Shown here: positions 29,636-39,696 of the stretch, one piece after another | How the letters are laid out: every line of letters starts with the position of its first letter | Position numbering within the stretch: position 1 is the stretch's first letter | From: Polynucleobacter sp. UB-Tiil-W10 | GTDB lineage: Bacteria; Pseudomonadota; Gammaproteobacteria; Burkholderiales; Burkholderiaceae | Assembly: GCF_018881605.1 (NCBI RefSeq) | Contig: NZ_JACVPZ010000001.1 | Coordinates: forward strand, 992,001-1,056,000 | Length of the DNA stretch: 64,000 nucleotides | Direction: 5' to 3' | Notes under the pieces: model-generated | Seen by the model: the letters and a program-made list of their open reading frames with translations, nothing else | Told to the model about the DNA's origin: nothing | Databases searched by the model: none | Translations under genes and position numbers: made by a program

Positions 29636-30641
29636 GGTAGGTGCTAATTTGAGTTCTTGGGGTGATCGCGTTAAGTCCAGCTTAGCTAGTTTGGACCTCA
29701 ATTCTTTAGGTCGCGTTGGCGTATTGCTAGGCGGTAAATCTGGTGAGAGAGAAATCTCTCTTATGTCTGGTAATGGTGTATTAGAGGCTTTGCGCTCAAA
29801 AGGGGTTGATGCCCATGGATTTGATACAGGTTTGCGTTGCCCTACCGAATTAGCCAAAGAAAATTTTGATCGCATATTCATTTCTTTGCACGGTCGCTAT
29901 GGTGAAGATGGAACTATTCAAGGCCTATTGGAATTATTAGGTATTCCATATACCGGCAGTGGTGTGTTAGCTTCTGCTTTAGCAATTGACAAGATTGTGA
30001 CTAAGCAAGTCTGGATTAGTAATGGACTCGCTACACCTGAGTACGAAGAGTTAACGACTGATAGCGATTGGAATGCGGTTGTCCAGCATTTGGGCTTGCC
30101 ATTAATTGTGAAGCCTGCCCATGAGGGCTCTTCTTTAGGCTTAACAAAAGTTAAATCAGTAGATGAGTTGCCGGCTGCTTATAAGCTAGCTGCTGGATTG
30201 GATAAAAAAGTGATTGCCGAGACTTGCATCATTGGTGACGAGTTAACTTGCCCATTGGTTGGTCAGGGTATGGCGGCAGAAGCTTTGCCGGTGATCAAAA
30301 TTATTCCACCACAAGCAAATTACGATTTTCATAATAAATATTTCTCTGACGAAACTCAGTACCTGTGCCCGACTGGACTTGCACCTGAAGTCAATGCAGT
30401 TGTTCAGGAATTAGCCTTGGCTGCATATAAAGCATTGGGTTGTCGTACCTGGGGACGTGCGGATGTGATGTTGGATCAAAAGACTGGTAAGCCCTACTTA
30501 CTGGAGATGAATACTTCCCCTGGCATGACTTCTCATTCTTTGGTGCCTATGGCTGCTAAAGCTGCTGGCATTGAGTATGCGGACTTAGTGCTTTGGATAC
30601 TAAGTCAAACATTGCGGCAAAAAGAGGGCGTTCCTGCATGA
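29628..30641 (+). CDS. ddl: D-alanine:D-alanine ligase
   Basis: 337 residues, ATP-grasp enzyme. [22 protein letters not shown] is the N-terminal signature, [25 protein letters not shown] follows, and GRADVMLDQ plus [16 protein letters not shown] ends the ATP-grasp domain. The start at 29628 is chosen because GGAG sits 7-8 bp upstream and the first 16 residues of the longer frame (from 29580) are not family-like. It overlaps murC by 8 bp and ftsQ by ATGA. Confidence 0.96.
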   Translation: MSKVGANLSSWGDRVKSSLASLDLNSLGRVGVLLGGKSGEREISLMSGNGVLEALRSKGVDAHGFDTGLRCPTELAKENFDRIFISLHGRYGEDGTIQGLLELLGIPYTGSGVLASALAIDKIVTKQVWISNGLATPEYEELTTDSDWNAVVQHLGLPLIVKPAHEGSSLGLTKVKSVDELPAAYKLAAGLDKKVIAETCIIGDELTCPLVGQGMAAEALPVIKIIPPQANYDFHNKYFSDETQYLCPTGLAPEVNAVVQELALAAYKALGCRTWGRADVMLDQKTGKPYLLEMNTSPGMTSHSLVPMAAKAAGIEYADLVLWILSQTLRQKEGVPA

Positions 30642-31495
30642 GTAACTTCATGGACCGTTTCGGTGAAATTTTCTCGATGCTGATGTCTCCGCTTTGGAAT
30701 CATTCGGAGCGGATGGAGAAGTTGAGTCGTTTGTTGATGCGTTGCTTTACCGTAATGCTAGTGATTGGTATCTTGGTTTGGCTTAGTCAGCGCCCAGTAT
30801 TTGCTTTGAAGCAAATTCAAATTGAACCAGTTGCTGGTCAAGTACTAAAACATATTAATAAGCCCATCGTGAAGCAGCAGGTATTAGAAACGGTGCAAGG
30901 TAATTTCTTTAGTGTTCGATTGGAAGATGTAAAGCGTGGTTTTGAAAGCATGCCTTGGGTCAGGCATGCGAATGTCCGTCGTGTCTGGCCAAATGGATTG
31001 GTGGTGAGTATTGAAGAGCAGAAACCTTTTGGCACATGGGGTGGCGCTGAAAGTCACACCCTCATGAATACCCATGGTGAACTCTTTACTGGGCGTGTAT
31101 CGGAAGTCGGTGACGATGTACGCATTGTTGATTTTTCAGGCCCTGCAGATGCTGGTAAAGAAGTCATGAGTCTTTATGACAAAGCTAACAATTGGTTTAA
31201 GCCGTGGGGCGCAGAGGTAATTAGCCTTGCTCTTACTGAGCGCTATGCATGGCATGTAAGGCTTTCCAATGGGATGAAGGTTGAGTTTGGGCGTGATGAA
31301 GAAAGCTCCGATAAAAATTTAACGGAAGAGCGTGTTGCGCGCTTATTTAAGTATTGGCCACAAGTGCAAGAGAAGTGGACAAATCGAGTAGATGCAGTCG
31401 ATTTGCGATATGCAAATGGTTTTGCAGTTCATCTTGCTTCTGCAAGTGTGAAAAAGAATGATGTAGACGGCAGAAAAAGTGAGTTGAAGCAATGA
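30638..31495 (+). CDS. ftsQ: Cell division protein FtsQ
   Basis: 285 residues. One membrane anchor (about residues 32-46, [13 protein letters not shown]), then the POTRA domain ([10 protein letters not shown], with [44 protein letters not shown]) and the FtsQ beta domain ([16 protein letters not shown]). It bridges the Z-ring and FtsI/FtsW through FtsL/FtsB. The start at 30638 overlaps the ddl stop (ATGA); an upstream ATG at 30593 is inside ddl. Confidence 0.95.
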   Translation: MSNFMDRFGEIFSMLMSPLWNHSERMEKLSRLLMRCFTVMLVIGILVWLSQRPVFALKQIQIEPVAGQVLKHINKPIVKQQVLETVQGNFFSVRLEDVKRGFESMPWVRHANVRRVWPNGLVVSIEEQKPFGTWGGAESHTLMNTHGELFTGRVSEVGDDVRIVDFSGPADAGKEVMSLYDKANNWFKPWGAEVISLALTERYAWHVRLSNGMKVEFGRDEESSDKNLTEERVARLFKYWPQVQEKWTNRVDAVDLRYANGFAVHLASASVKKNDVDGRKSELKQ

Positions 31496-31504
31496 GGAAT
31501 GTTA

Positions 31505-32734
31505 ATGAGTAAAGACAATCGCGATATTTTGGTTGGTTTAGATATTGGAACTTCCAAGGTTGTAGCCTTGGTTGCTGAATTAGCTCCTGACGGTCAATTC
31601 AATGTGGTTGGTGTTGGCCAAACTGCATCCAAAGGACTAAAGAAGGGGGTTGTAGTCAATATTGAAGCAACTGTTCAGTCGATTCAGAAGGCGCTTGAAG
31701 AGGCTGAGGTAATGGCTGATCGCCAGATCGTGCAAGTATTTACAGGTATCGCTGGTAACCATATTGTGAGTTTTAACTCCAGTGGCATGGTTGCCATTCG
31801 TGATAAAGAGGTTGGCTCTGGAGACGTTGAGCGTGTTCTGGAGACGGCAAAAGCAATCAATATTCCAACCGATCAGCAGATTCTGCACATCCTCGTTCAA
31901 GAATTCATTATTGATGGTCAGGAAGATGTACGAGAACCAATTGGTATGAGTGGCCTGCGCTTAGAAGTAAAGGTGCACATTGTTACTGGGGCCGTTAGCG
32001 CTGCACAAAATATTGTGAAGTGTGTACGTCGTTGTGGTCTCGAAGTAAATGATTTGATATTGCAACCTTTGGCTTCAAGCTTAGCGGTGTTAACTGAAGA
32101 TGAAAAAGAGCTTGGCGTTGTATTGGTTGATATTGGTGGCGGTACAACCGATATTGCAATTTACTGTCAAGGTTCAATTCGTCATACCGCGGTTATTCCA
32201 ATTGCAGGCGATCAAATTACTAATGACATTGCTATGGCATTACGCACCCCAACGATTGATGCCGAGGATTTAAAGATTGCTCATGGTATTGCTCGTCAAG
32301 AGATGGCCGATCCGGCTGCCATGATTGATGTACCTGGTGTTGGTGATCGTGAGCCACGCCCTATGTCAAAGCAGGCTCTGGCAGCAGTCATTGAGCCTCG
32401 TGTTGAAGAGTTATTTACCTTAGTAAGAGGTGTAGTGCGTGACTCTGGCTATGAAGACATGGTTTCTTCAGGAATCGTTTTAACCGGTGGCACTGCATTA
32501 ATGCCTGGCATGGTGGAGTTGGCTGAGCAAGTCTTTTTGCGTCCCGCTCGAATTGGTACGCCTGAATATCGTGGACATTTGCATGAGGTTTTACGTAGCC
32601 CAAGATATGCCACCAGTATAGGTTTGCTGATGGAAGGCCAAGCGCAATTGCTCCGGGGCCGTCGCGTTTCTCAATCTGGCGCGTTGCAAGGTGTTATCTC
32701 GCGCATGAAGGAATGGTTTGCAGGAAATTTTTAA
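31505..32734 (+). CDS. ftsA: Cell division protein FtsA
   Basis: Actin-like ATPase tethering FtsZ to the membrane. VGLDIGTSKVVALVAE is phosphate loop 1, VLVDIGGGTTDIAIY phosphate loop 2, and VLTGGTALMPGMVELAE the adenosine motif. The C-terminus ends in an amphipathic-looking ISRMKEWFAGNF, the membrane targeting helix. Starting at the ATG at 31505 (AGGA 7 bp upstream) gives 409 residues; the ATG at 31499 would add two residues. Confidence 0.97.
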   Translation: MSKDNRDILVGLDIGTSKVVALVAELAPDGQFNVVGVGQTASKGLKKGVVVNIEATVQSIQKALEEAEVMADRQIVQVFTGIAGNHIVSFNSSGMVAIRDKEVGSGDVERVLETAKAINIPTDQQILHILVQEFIIDGQEDVREPIGMSGLRLEVKVHIVTGAVSAAQNIVKCVRRCGLEVNDLILQPLASSLAVLTEDEKELGVVLVDIGGGTTDIAIYCQGSIRHTAVIPIAGDQITNDIAMALRTPTIDAEDLKIAHGIARQEMADPAAMIDVPGVGDREPRPMSKQALAAVIEPRVEELFTLVRGVVRDSGYEDMVSSGIVLTGGTALMPGMVELAEQVFLRPARIGTPEYRGHLHEVLRSPRYATSIGLLMEGQAQLLRGRRVSQSGALQGVISRMKEWFAGNF

Positions 32735-32782
32735 GGTTTTTTCGTCGTCGTCAATGTAGTACGTATTTACCTAGGAGGGTAT

Positions 32783-34123
32783 ATGGAATTTGAAATGTTA
32801 GATCAAGAAACAGCTGGCAAGACCATTATTAAAGTGGTTGGAGTCGGTGGCGCTGGTGGCAATGCTGTCCAGCACATGATCCGTCGCGGTGTTAACGGCG
32901 TAGAGTTCATTTGCATGAACACCGATGCGGGCGCTTTGCAGCGTTCGGAAGCATCTGTGAATTTGCAACTGGGTTCTAGCGGATTGGGTGCGGGGGCTAA
33001 ACCAGAAATCGGTGCAGCTTCAGCTGAAGAGGCTCGTGCACGTATTGCCGATACCTTGCAAGGTGCACACATGGTATTTATCACTGCAGGTATGGGTGGC
33101 GGAACGGGAACTGGGGCAGCCCCAATCGTGGCTCAAGTAGCCAAAGAAATGGGTATCCTAACCGTTGGTGTGATTAGCAAGCCCTTCGATTTTGAGGGTG
33201 TGAAGCGCTTAAAGGTTGCAGAAAATGGGGCCGCTGAACTCGAATCTTATGTAGATTCACTGATTGTTGTGCTCAACGAGAAACTCTTTGAAGTGATGGG
33301 TGAAGATGCTGAGTTCGACAAAGCATTTGCTTGCGCAGATGATGTGTTGCATAACGCAGTATCTGGTATCGCTGAAATCATCAATGTTCAAGGTTTAATT
33401 AACGTTGACTTTGAAGATGTGAAAACAGTCATGGGTGAGCAAGGTAAAGCCATGATGGGAACAGCTACTGTTTCTGGCATGGATCGTGCGCGCTTAGCGG
33501 CTGAAGCTGCAGTTGCATCACCGTTGCTCGAAGGCGTAGATCTATCTGGTGCACGTGGCGTATTGGTGAATATCACTGCTAGCCGTTCATTAAAGTTGTC
33601 TGAGACTCGTGAAGTTATGGCGGCGATTCGTGGTTATGCCGCCGATGACGCAACCGTCATTTTCGGTACTGTGTATGACGAGACCTTAGGTGATGCATTA
33701 CGTGTAACGGTTGTTGCTACAGGCTTGAACAATCCTCAGGCTCGTAAAAACAACCAGCCTGAAGTAGTTTGGAGACAGGCTACTGGTACGCATGATGCAA
33801 TGCCGACGATGGCAGACCTCAATAGCTTTGCTCCTGCCAGTGCATCAGCGGCAATGAGTAAAGTGAGCTTGGACTCACCGTTAAGTACTAGCGCGGGTTT
33901 AGCCTTAACTGGATCTGGTAGTGCTCCAGCAATGGCGGCTCAACCAGCAAGTACTGGCGTTGACTATAGCCAGTATGATTTGCCGCGAGTTTTTCGTAGC
34001 TCTCGCGAAGCGACTCCTGCGCCTACATTAGGTGCAGATAGTTCTCCTCAGGCTAAATCCATGTTGGATAAAGGGGCTGATTACTATGAAATTCCAGCCT
34101 TTTTACGTAAGCAAGCAGATTAA
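32783..34123 (+). CDS. ftsZ: Cell division GTPase FtsZ
   Basis: 446 residues. The tubulin signature GGGTGTG is at 105-111, preceded by [12 protein letters not shown] and followed by [17 protein letters not shown] and [13 protein letters not shown] motifs. After the GTPase core (to about residue 320) there is a long Ala/Ser-rich linker and the conserved C-terminal peptide [13 protein letters not shown] that binds FtsA and ZapD. A very good ribosome site, AGGAGG, lies 8 bp before the ATG. Last gene of the dcw cluster. Confidence 0.98.
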   Translation: MEFEMLDQETAGKTIIKVVGVGGAGGNAVQHMIRRGVNGVEFICMNTDAGALQRSEASVNLQLGSSGLGAGAKPEIGAASAEEARARIADTLQGAHMVFITAGMGGGTGTGAAPIVAQVAKEMGILTVGVISKPFDFEGVKRLKVAENGAAELESYVDSLIVVLNEKLFEVMGEDAEFDKAFACADDVLHNAVSGIAEIINVQGLINVDFEDVKTVMGEQGKAMMGTATVSGMDRARLAAEAAVASPLLEGVDLSGARGVLVNITASRSLKLSETREVMAAIRGYAADDATVIFGTVYDETLGDALRVTVVATGLNNPQARKNNQPEVVWRQATGTHDAMPTMADLNSFAPASASAAMSKVSLDSPLSTSAGLALTGSGSAPAMAAQPASTGVDYSQYDLPRVFRSSREATPAPTLGADSSPQAKSMLDKGADYYEIPAFLRKQAD

Positions 34124-34154
34124 TTGACTGCTTAATACAATAGTTAATTGCGTA

Positions 34155-34205
34155 ATGCCAGCGCGGCGCCCCTCCGGACGACGAATCCCGCGCTTGCGTT
34201 GGCAT
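34155..34205 (+). promoter_or_regulatory. Intercistronic inverted repeat with two competing pairings between ftsZ and peroxiredoxin
   Basis: TGCCAGCGC (34156-34164) pairs with GCGTTGGCA (34196-34204, one G-U), while the overlapping AGCGCGG (34160-34166) pairs perfectly with CCGCGCT (34188-34194). No T-run follows, so it is not a standard terminator. It could be an mRNA-processing or stability element, or an attenuator. Confidence 0.45.
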
Positions 34206-34235
34206 GCTTACTAACAATTATTTATTGGAGATGTC

Positions 34236-34736
34236 ATGATTGCAGTTGGACAAAAATTACCTAACGCTACTCTTTATGAGTTTATGAATGAAGAGAGCGA
34301 AGGCTGCTCCTTAGGGCCAAATGCTTTTGAAGTTGAAAAGATTGCAGCTGGAAAAAAGATTGTGTTGTTTGCATTGCCTGGTGCATTTACACCGACATGC
34401 TCAGCAAAGCATGTACCTGGTTACGTCGAGCATTTTGATGCGATTAAAGCCAAGGGCGTTGATGAGATTTGGTGTGTTTCTGTAAATGATCCATTTGTAA
34501 TGGGTGCATGGGGACGCGATCAAAAGGTTGGCAAGAAAATTCGCATGTTGGGCGATGGTAGTGCGGAGTTCACCAAAAAGTTGGGTCTAGAGTTGGATTT
34601 AACAGCTCGAGGTTTTGGTGTTCGTTCAGATCGCTATGCCATGATTATTGAAGATGGCGTTGTGAAGTCATTAGACCGCGAAGCTCCTGGTAAGTTTGAA
34701 GTGAGTGATGCCGCTTCTATTCTCAAAAAGCTGTAA
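34236..34736 (+). CDS. Peroxiredoxin (Prx5 type)
   Basis: 166 residues, thioredoxin-fold peroxidase. The peroxidatic cysteine lies in PGAFTPTCSAKHVPGY, the Prx5/AhpC-TSA motif. Other family segments are CVSVNDPFVMGAWG, LGLELDLTARGFGVRSDRYAMII and the C-terminal FEVSDAASILKKL. It reduces hydroperoxides in the cytosol, probably with glutathione or thioredoxin. A TTGGAG ribosome site is 6 bp before the ATG. Position between ftsZ and lpxC is typical of Burkholderiales. Confidence 0.93.
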   Translation: MIAVGQKLPNATLYEFMNEESEGCSLGPNAFEVEKIAAGKKIVLFALPGAFTPTCSAKHVPGYVEHFDAIKAKGVDEIWCVSVNDPFVMGAWGRDQKVGKKIRMLGDGSAEFTKKLGLELDLTARGFGVRSDRYAMIIEDGVVKSLDREAPGKFEVSDAASILKKL

Positions 34737-34784
34737 TTCGATTTATTTAAATAACTAACACCCCCTGAATTTAGAAATCTAAAC

Positions 34785-35699
34785 ATGATGAAGCAACGCA
34801 CTATCGCCACTCCGGTTAAGACCGTGGGGATTGGCTTGCATTCTGGTCGCAAGGTGACGATTTCTATTAAGCCTGCACCAGTAAATTCAGGGGTTCAATT
34901 TGTTAGAGTAGATACGCCTGAACAGTCGGTTATACCTGCAACAGCTTTAGCTGTATGTGACACAAGACTTGCCTCGGTTATTCAAAAGGATGGCGTCCGT
35001 GTTTCTACTGTAGAGCATCTGCTTTCAGCTTGTGCGGGTCTTGGCCTTGATAATTTATTTATTGAGCTTGATGGGGAAGAAGTGCCCATCATGGATGGTA
35101 GTGCCGCTTCATTCTTATTCTTAATCGAATCTGCTGGTATTGCAGAGCAAGATGCGCCACGTCAATTTGTGGTGATTAAAAAACCAGTAGAGGTTCGCGA
35201 AGGTGACAAGCTTGCGCGCTTAGAGCCATTCTTTGGTTTTAAGTTGGACTTCACGATTGACTTTAAGCATCCAGCTGTTGATAAAACTGGCCAACGGTTT
35301 GTGGTGGATTTTGCAGAACAAGCTTACCGCAGTGAAATTGGTCGCGCACGTACATTTGGATTTGCGCATGAAGTAGAGGCATTACGCGAAATGGGGTTAG
35401 CTCGTGGCGGTAGTTTGGACAACGCGATTGTTTTGGACGAGCATCGAATTTTGAATAACGAAGAGCTTCGTTATGAAGATGAATTTGTGCGCCACAAAAT
35501 CTTGGATGCGATTGGCGATCTGTACCTTATTGGCCATCCTATTGTTGGGGCTTATATTGCTGAGAAGTCAGGTCACGCCCTCAATAACGCACTTTTACGT
35601 AAGCTTTTGGAAGATCCAAGTGCTTATGAAATCAGCTCCTTTGCTGAAAATAAAGCTCCGGCAGCCTATTCTCAGGAAAGCCAACCCCTCTTTTTTTAA
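34785..35699 (+). CDS. lpxC: UDP-3-O-acyl-N-acetylglucosamine deacetylase
   Basis: 304 residues, zinc amidase of the committed step in lipid A synthesis. N-terminal [20 protein letters not shown], the zinc-ligand histidine in [27 protein letters not shown], and [16 protein letters not shown] with its metal ligands are intact. Start may be 34785 or the adjacent ATG at 34788; no clear Shine-Dalgarno is seen. Its end is convergent with the DUF721 gene, 31 bp away. Confidence 0.97.
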   Translation: MMKQRTIATPVKTVGIGLHSGRKVTISIKPAPVNSGVQFVRVDTPEQSVIPATALAVCDTRLASVIQKDGVRVSTVEHLLSACAGLGLDNLFIELDGEEVPIMDGSAASFLFLIESAGIAEQDAPRQFVVIKKPVEVREGDKLARLEPFFGFKLDFTIDFKHPAVDKTGQRFVVDFAEQAYRSEIGRARTFGFAHEVEALREMGLARGGSLDNAIVLDEHRILNNEELRYEDEFVRHKILDAIGDLYLIGHPIVGAYIAEKSGHALNNALLRKLLEDPSAYEISSFAENKAPAAYSQESQPLFF

Positions 35700-35730
35700 G
35701 TGGCACTAAGTGGGCTGAAGTGATCTTTGG

Positions 35731-36279
35731 CTACTTTGGTTTGTTTTTGAGCAGTTTCTCGATAGAAGAGCGCAAACCTGAGTCTGGGTCTAATTTCTCC
35801 AATAGTGACTCCCAAGACTTTTTGGCGACCTCATTTAGTCCTTGTGGTCTCTCGCGCTGAGTAGCTAAACGGGGTTTAACCTCCCATGCAGGCGGGGCCG
35901 GTTTCACGCGTACTTTTACTGCCTTGCAGGACAGCCCAGTTTTAGTTAACTCATTGATTAAGCTAGGTAATATTTGCTGTAAGCGGGTTGCGATACTGGC
36001 GCTGCTGACCAGTAAGAACAGCTCATCTTGCGAGCCTGAGCGCCATCCAGCTTCTATTTTTGAGCACAGATGCCCTAAATCAAGCTTTGTCAGTGCTGCG
36101 TTAATAATCGTCTTGAGTTTGGCTAGATCCTCAGTTTTGGCCAAAATTTCCCCTAGACCATCGGATTCTCGCAGGTAATCCATCCAGTCATGGGCTTTGT
36201 GCTTGCGGGACGGTTTAGGAGCAAAGTTCATAGAAAATGGGGTTACGGGTGATAAACTCAAGGACTTAATTTTCTTCAA
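35731..36279 (-). CDS. DUF721 / DciA-like protein
   Basis: 182 residues. The middle part (about 60-130) fits the DUF721 fold: [44 protein letters not shown], a pattern of amphipathic helix then strand with a late helix. DciA proteins load the replicative helicase DnaB; whether this divergent member does so is inference. The stretch after residue 130 is basic and proline-rich. The ATG at 36231 (starting NFAPKPSRK) is a plausible alternative that would leave room for the divergent secA promoter; from 36279 only six bases separate the two starts. Confidence 0.7.
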   Translation of the reverse strand: MKKIKSLSLSPVTPFSMNFAPKPSRKHKAHDWMDYLRESDGLGEILAKTEDLAKLKTIINAALTKLDLGHLCSKIEAGWRSGSQDELFLLVSSASIATRLQQILPSLINELTKTGLSCKAVKVRVKPAPPAWEVKPRLATQRERPQGLNEVAKKSWESLLEKLDPDSGLRSSIEKLLKNKPK

Positions 36280-36285
36280 TATCCC

Positions 36286-39051
36286 ATGGTAATCGGTCTT
36301 CTTAAAACCCTGGTCGGCAGTCGTAACGACCGCCTCTTAAAACAGTATCGCAAAGTCGTTGCCAAGGTCGGCGCTTTTGAAGCGAGCCTGCAATCTTTGG
36401 ATGATGCTGCTCTTGCTGCAAAAACTGCAGAATTCAAGTCACGTCTTGCTGGCGGTGAGTCCTTGGACGACATCGCAGCCGAAGCTTTTGCGGTAGTTCG
36501 CGAGGCTAGTACACGCGTGATGAAGATGCGCCACTTTGATGCGCAGATTTTGGGCGGCTTAGCCTTGCATCAAGGCAAGATTGCCGAGATGGGTACAGGC
36601 GAGGGAAAAACATTAACAGCAACTCTTCCAGTCTATTTAAATGCTTTGACTGGCAAAGGTGTGCACGTTGTAACGGTCAATGATTATTTAGCGCAGCGTG
36701 ATGCTGAGTGGATGGCCAAGTTGTATAACTTCTTAGGCATGAAGGTAGGCGTGAACTTATCCCAAATGGATCACACTACTAAGCAAGAGGCTTATGCCGC
36801 TGATATTACTTACGGCACCAATAACGAATTTGGTTTCGATTACTTGCGCGACAACATGGTTCAGGATTTGGATCAGCGTGTACAGCGTGGTTTAGCTTAT
36901 GCAATTGTTGACGAAGTTGACTCTATTTTGATTGATGAGGCTCGTACACCCTTAATCATCTCTGGTCAGGCAGAAGATCACACTGATCTCTATATCAAGA
37001 TTAATGCCCTACCTTCTCACTTAGAGCGTCAAATTGGAGAAGAGAAGGCCGACGGTTCTGGCGTTGAAAAGCCGGGCGACTACTGGGTAGACGAGAAGTC
37101 GCAGCAGGTTTATTTGACAGAGCAAGGTCATGACAAGGCCGAAAATGTATTAGTTCAGCTTGGAGCGCTCAACGATGGTGATTCTCTCTATGCGCCACAA
37201 AACATTACGTTAATGCACCACGTGTATGCAGCTTTGCGTGCACATTCTCTTTATCACCGCGATCAACATTACGTTGTTCAAAATGGCGAAGTCATCATCG
37301 TAGATGAATTTACTGGCCGTTTGATGCAAGGTCGTCGTTGGTCTGATGGATTACATCAGGCTGTTGAGGCTAAAGAGGGAGTGCAGATTCAGAATGAGAA
37401 TCAGACTTTAGCTACTATCACTTTCCAAAATTATTTCCGCATGTATGGCAAGTTGGCCGGCATGACTGGTACTGCTGATACAGAGGCATATGAATTTAAA
37501 GAAATCTATAACTTAGAAACGGTTGTGATTCCTCCAAATCGCATTAGCCAAAGAAAAGACAAGCAAGATCAGATCTATAAGTCTTCTCAGGAGCGCTATG
37601 ACGCGGTTATTAAAGACATTGAAGATTGCTATGAGCGTAGCCAGCCAGTATTGGTGGGTACCACTTCGATTGAAAACTCTGAATTGATTGCTAACTTGTT
37701 GGATCAGCGCAAATTGCCGCACCAAGTCTTGAATGCGAAGCAGCATGCGCGTGAGGCGGAAATCATTGCACAAGCTGGTCGTCCAAAAATGATCACGATT
37801 GCTACCAATATGGCGGGTCGTGGTACTGACATTGTTTTGGGTGGCAATGTAGGCAAGCAGTCATCCTTAATTGAAGCTGATGACACGCTTTCTGATGCTG
37901 ATAAGGCAGCCAAGATTAAACAATTGCAGGATGAGTGGCAGGGTATTCATGATCAAGTTTTGGAGGCTGGTGGATTGCACATCATTGGCACCGAACGTCA
38001 CGAGAGCCGTCGTATTGATAATCAGTTAAGAGGCCGTTCAGGTCGTCAGGGTGATCCTGGCTCCTCTCGCTTCTACCTTTCATTAGATGATGCGCTTTTA
38101 CGCATTTTTGCAGGCGATCGTTTACGTGCTGTGATGGATCGACTCAAGATGCCAGACGGTGAGCCGATTGAAGCTGGAATGGTGACTCGTTCTATTGAGT
38201 CTGCACAGCGCAAGGTTGAGGGCCGTAACTTTGATATTCGTAAGCAATTACTTGAATATGACAACGTTGCTAATGATCAGCGTAAAGAAACTTACCGCCT
38301 CAGAAATGAAGTGCTTGAGAGCGCTGATATTGGTGAGTTAATTGCCAATTTGCGTGAAGATGTCTTGCGTTCGGTTTGCTCGGTTTATGTTCCCTTGGAG
38401 TCTATGGAGGAACAGTGGGACTTAGCTGGATTAGAAAATGTCCTAGCTAGTGAATGGGGTCTGACGATCGATCTGAGAAATTGGGTTGAAGGTGCTGAGA
38501 CAGTAGATGATGCAGAAATTGTTGAGCGCGTATTGCAGGCCGCTAAAGATGCCTACGATGCGAAGGTGGAACTTTCCGGACGCGAGTCTTTTGCTGGTTT
38601 CGAACGCTCAGTTCTTCTATATAGCTTAGATAGTCATTGGCGTGAGCATCTGGCTGCCTTGGATCATTTGCGTCAAGGTATTCATCTGAGGGGTTATGCG
38701 CAGAAGGATCCTAAGCAGGAATATCGTCGCGAAGCTTTTGAGCTGTATGGCGAGTTGCTTGGTGTTATTAAGAATGATGTTGTGAAAAGCATCATGACTG
38801 TACAGATTCGAAGTGCGAGCGAGCTGGATCAGGCCTCAGAGTCAATAAATGAGGATTTGGCAAAACTTTCGGATGTTCAGTATCAACATGCAGATCCTGA
38901 GAAAGAGGTTGCTGGATCAACAGGTGATCGTGGTGCTGCTATTGATATTCAGCCGGCGGCTACACGAGTTGGACCGAAGGTTGGTCGTAATGATCCCTGT
39001 ACTTGCGGCAGTGGTAAGAAGTATAAGAATTGTTGCGGTGCGTTAGCATAG
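36286..39051 (+). CDS. secA: Preprotein translocase ATPase SecA
   Basis: 921 residues, the motor of Sec export. [19 protein letters not shown] is the normal N-terminus. [13 protein letters not shown] is Walker [18 protein letters not shown]alker B, and [15 protein letters not shown] a helicase motif in NBD2, followed by [15 protein letters not shown]. The C-terminal zinc-binding segment reads [14 protein letters not shown], the SecB-interaction site. It is divergent from the DUF721 gene and closed by its own hairpin terminator. Confidence 0.98.
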   Translation: MVIGLLKTLVGSRNDRLLKQYRKVVAKVGAFEASLQSLDDAALAAKTAEFKSRLAGGESLDDIAAEAFAVVREASTRVMKMRHFDAQILGGLALHQGKIAEMGTGEGKTLTATLPVYLNALTGKGVHVVTVNDYLAQRDAEWMAKLYNFLGMKVGVNLSQMDHTTKQEAYAADITYGTNNEFGFDYLRDNMVQDLDQRVQRGLAYAIVDEVDSILIDEARTPLIISGQAEDHTDLYIKINALPSHLERQIGEEKADGSGVEKPGDYWVDEKSQQVYLTEQGHDKAENVLVQLGALNDGDSLYAPQNITLMHHVYAALRAHSLYHRDQHYVVQNGEVIIVDEFTGRLMQGRRWSDGLHQAVEAKEGVQIQNENQTLATITFQNYFRMYGKLAGMTGTADTEAYEFKEIYNLETVVIPPNRISQRKDKQDQIYKSSQERYDAVIKDIEDCYERSQPVLVGTTSIENSELIANLLDQRKLPHQVLNAKQHAREAEIIAQAGRPKMITIATNMAGRGTDIVLGGNVGKQSSLIEADDTLSDADKAAKIKQLQDEWQGIHDQVLEAGGLHIIGTERHESRRIDNQLRGRSGRQGDPGSSRFYLSLDDALLRIFAGDRLRAVMDRLKMPDGEPIEAGMVTRSIESAQRKVEGRNFDIRKQLLEYDNVANDQRKETYRLRNEVLESADIGELIANLREDVLRSVCSVYVPLESMEEQWDLAGLENVLASEWGLTIDLRNWVEGAETVDDAEIVERVLQAAKDAYDAKVELSGRESFAGFERSVLLYSLDSHWREHLAALDHLRQGIHLRGYAQKDPKQEYRREAFELYGELLGVIKNDVVKSIMTVQIRSASELDQASESINEDLAKLSDVQYQHADPEKEVAGSTGDRGAAIDIQPAATRVGPKVGRNDPCTCGSGKKYKNCCGALA

Positions 39052-39078
39052 AGTAAAAGCTCTCATTCGATAGTGATG

Positions 39079-39110
39079 AAATGGCTTAGTTCACTCTGAG
39101 CCATTTTTCT
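39079..39110 (+). terminator. Rho-independent terminator after secA
   Basis: AAATGGCTTA (39079-39088) pairs with TGAGCCATTT (39097-39106) with one G-U, an 8-nt loop, then a T-run. Confidence 0.8.
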
Positions 39111-39223
39111 TGGTGGAATCCCTAATTATCAGAACTCCCTCATATTCTGTAGATCTGTCATGATTTGTAAGTGCAAAAAATTTACTTCGTTTTCAAAATT
39201 TCAAATCTAATTAAGGGGGCGTT

Positions 39224-39682
39224 ATGGCCATTTCTTTCACACTTAATGGTAAAGCTGTCAATTTCGATGGAGATCCTGAAACGCCTATTCTCTGGGTCTT
39301 ACGTGACCATTTAGATGTGACCAGCCCAAAGTATGGCTGTGGCGCAGGACTTTGTGGTGCATGTACCGTTCACTTAGAGGGTGCCGCCATCCGTTCTTGC
39401 TCTACCCCTGTATCTGCTGCAGGAGGCAAGTCGGTTACTACGCTCGAGGGTTTGGCTGCAAAGGTTGGAAAGGCGCTTCAAGACGCTTGGATAGAGTTTG
39501 ATGTGCCTCAGTGTGGATATTGTCAGACTGGGCAAATGATGTCTGCGGCTGATTTATTGGCAAAGAAAAAACAGCCCAGTAGCGATGATATTAAAAATGC
39601 AATGAGCGGAAATATTTGTCGCTGCGGAACTTATTCTCGCATTGAAAAAGCAGTAAAACGCGCTGCAGATAAATTGGCTTAA
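39224..39682 (+). CDS. Molybdenum hydroxylase 2Fe-2S subunit (isoquinoline 1-oxidoreductase alpha type)
   Basis: 152 residues carrying two 2Fe-2S clusters: a plant-ferredoxin type site CGCGAGLCGACTVHL with a later cysteine in AIRSC, and a C-terminal helical site CGYCQTGQ ... CRCGTYSRI. This is the small subunit of xanthine-oxidase-family enzymes, most like IorA. The cofactor domains pass electrons from the molybdenum subunit encoded directly downstream (14 bp). It has no signal peptide, so it would be carried out with its Tat-exported partner. An AAGGGGGCG ribosome site precedes the ATG. Confidence 0.88.
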   Translation: MAISFTLNGKAVNFDGDPETPILWVLRDHLDVTSPKYGCGAGLCGACTVHLEGAAIRSCSTPVSAAGGKSVTTLEGLAAKVGKALQDAWIEFDVPQCGYCQTGQMMSAADLLAKKKQPSSDDIKNAMSGNICRCGTYSRIEKAVKRAADKLA

Positions 39683-39696
39683 GGGATAAAGATCAA

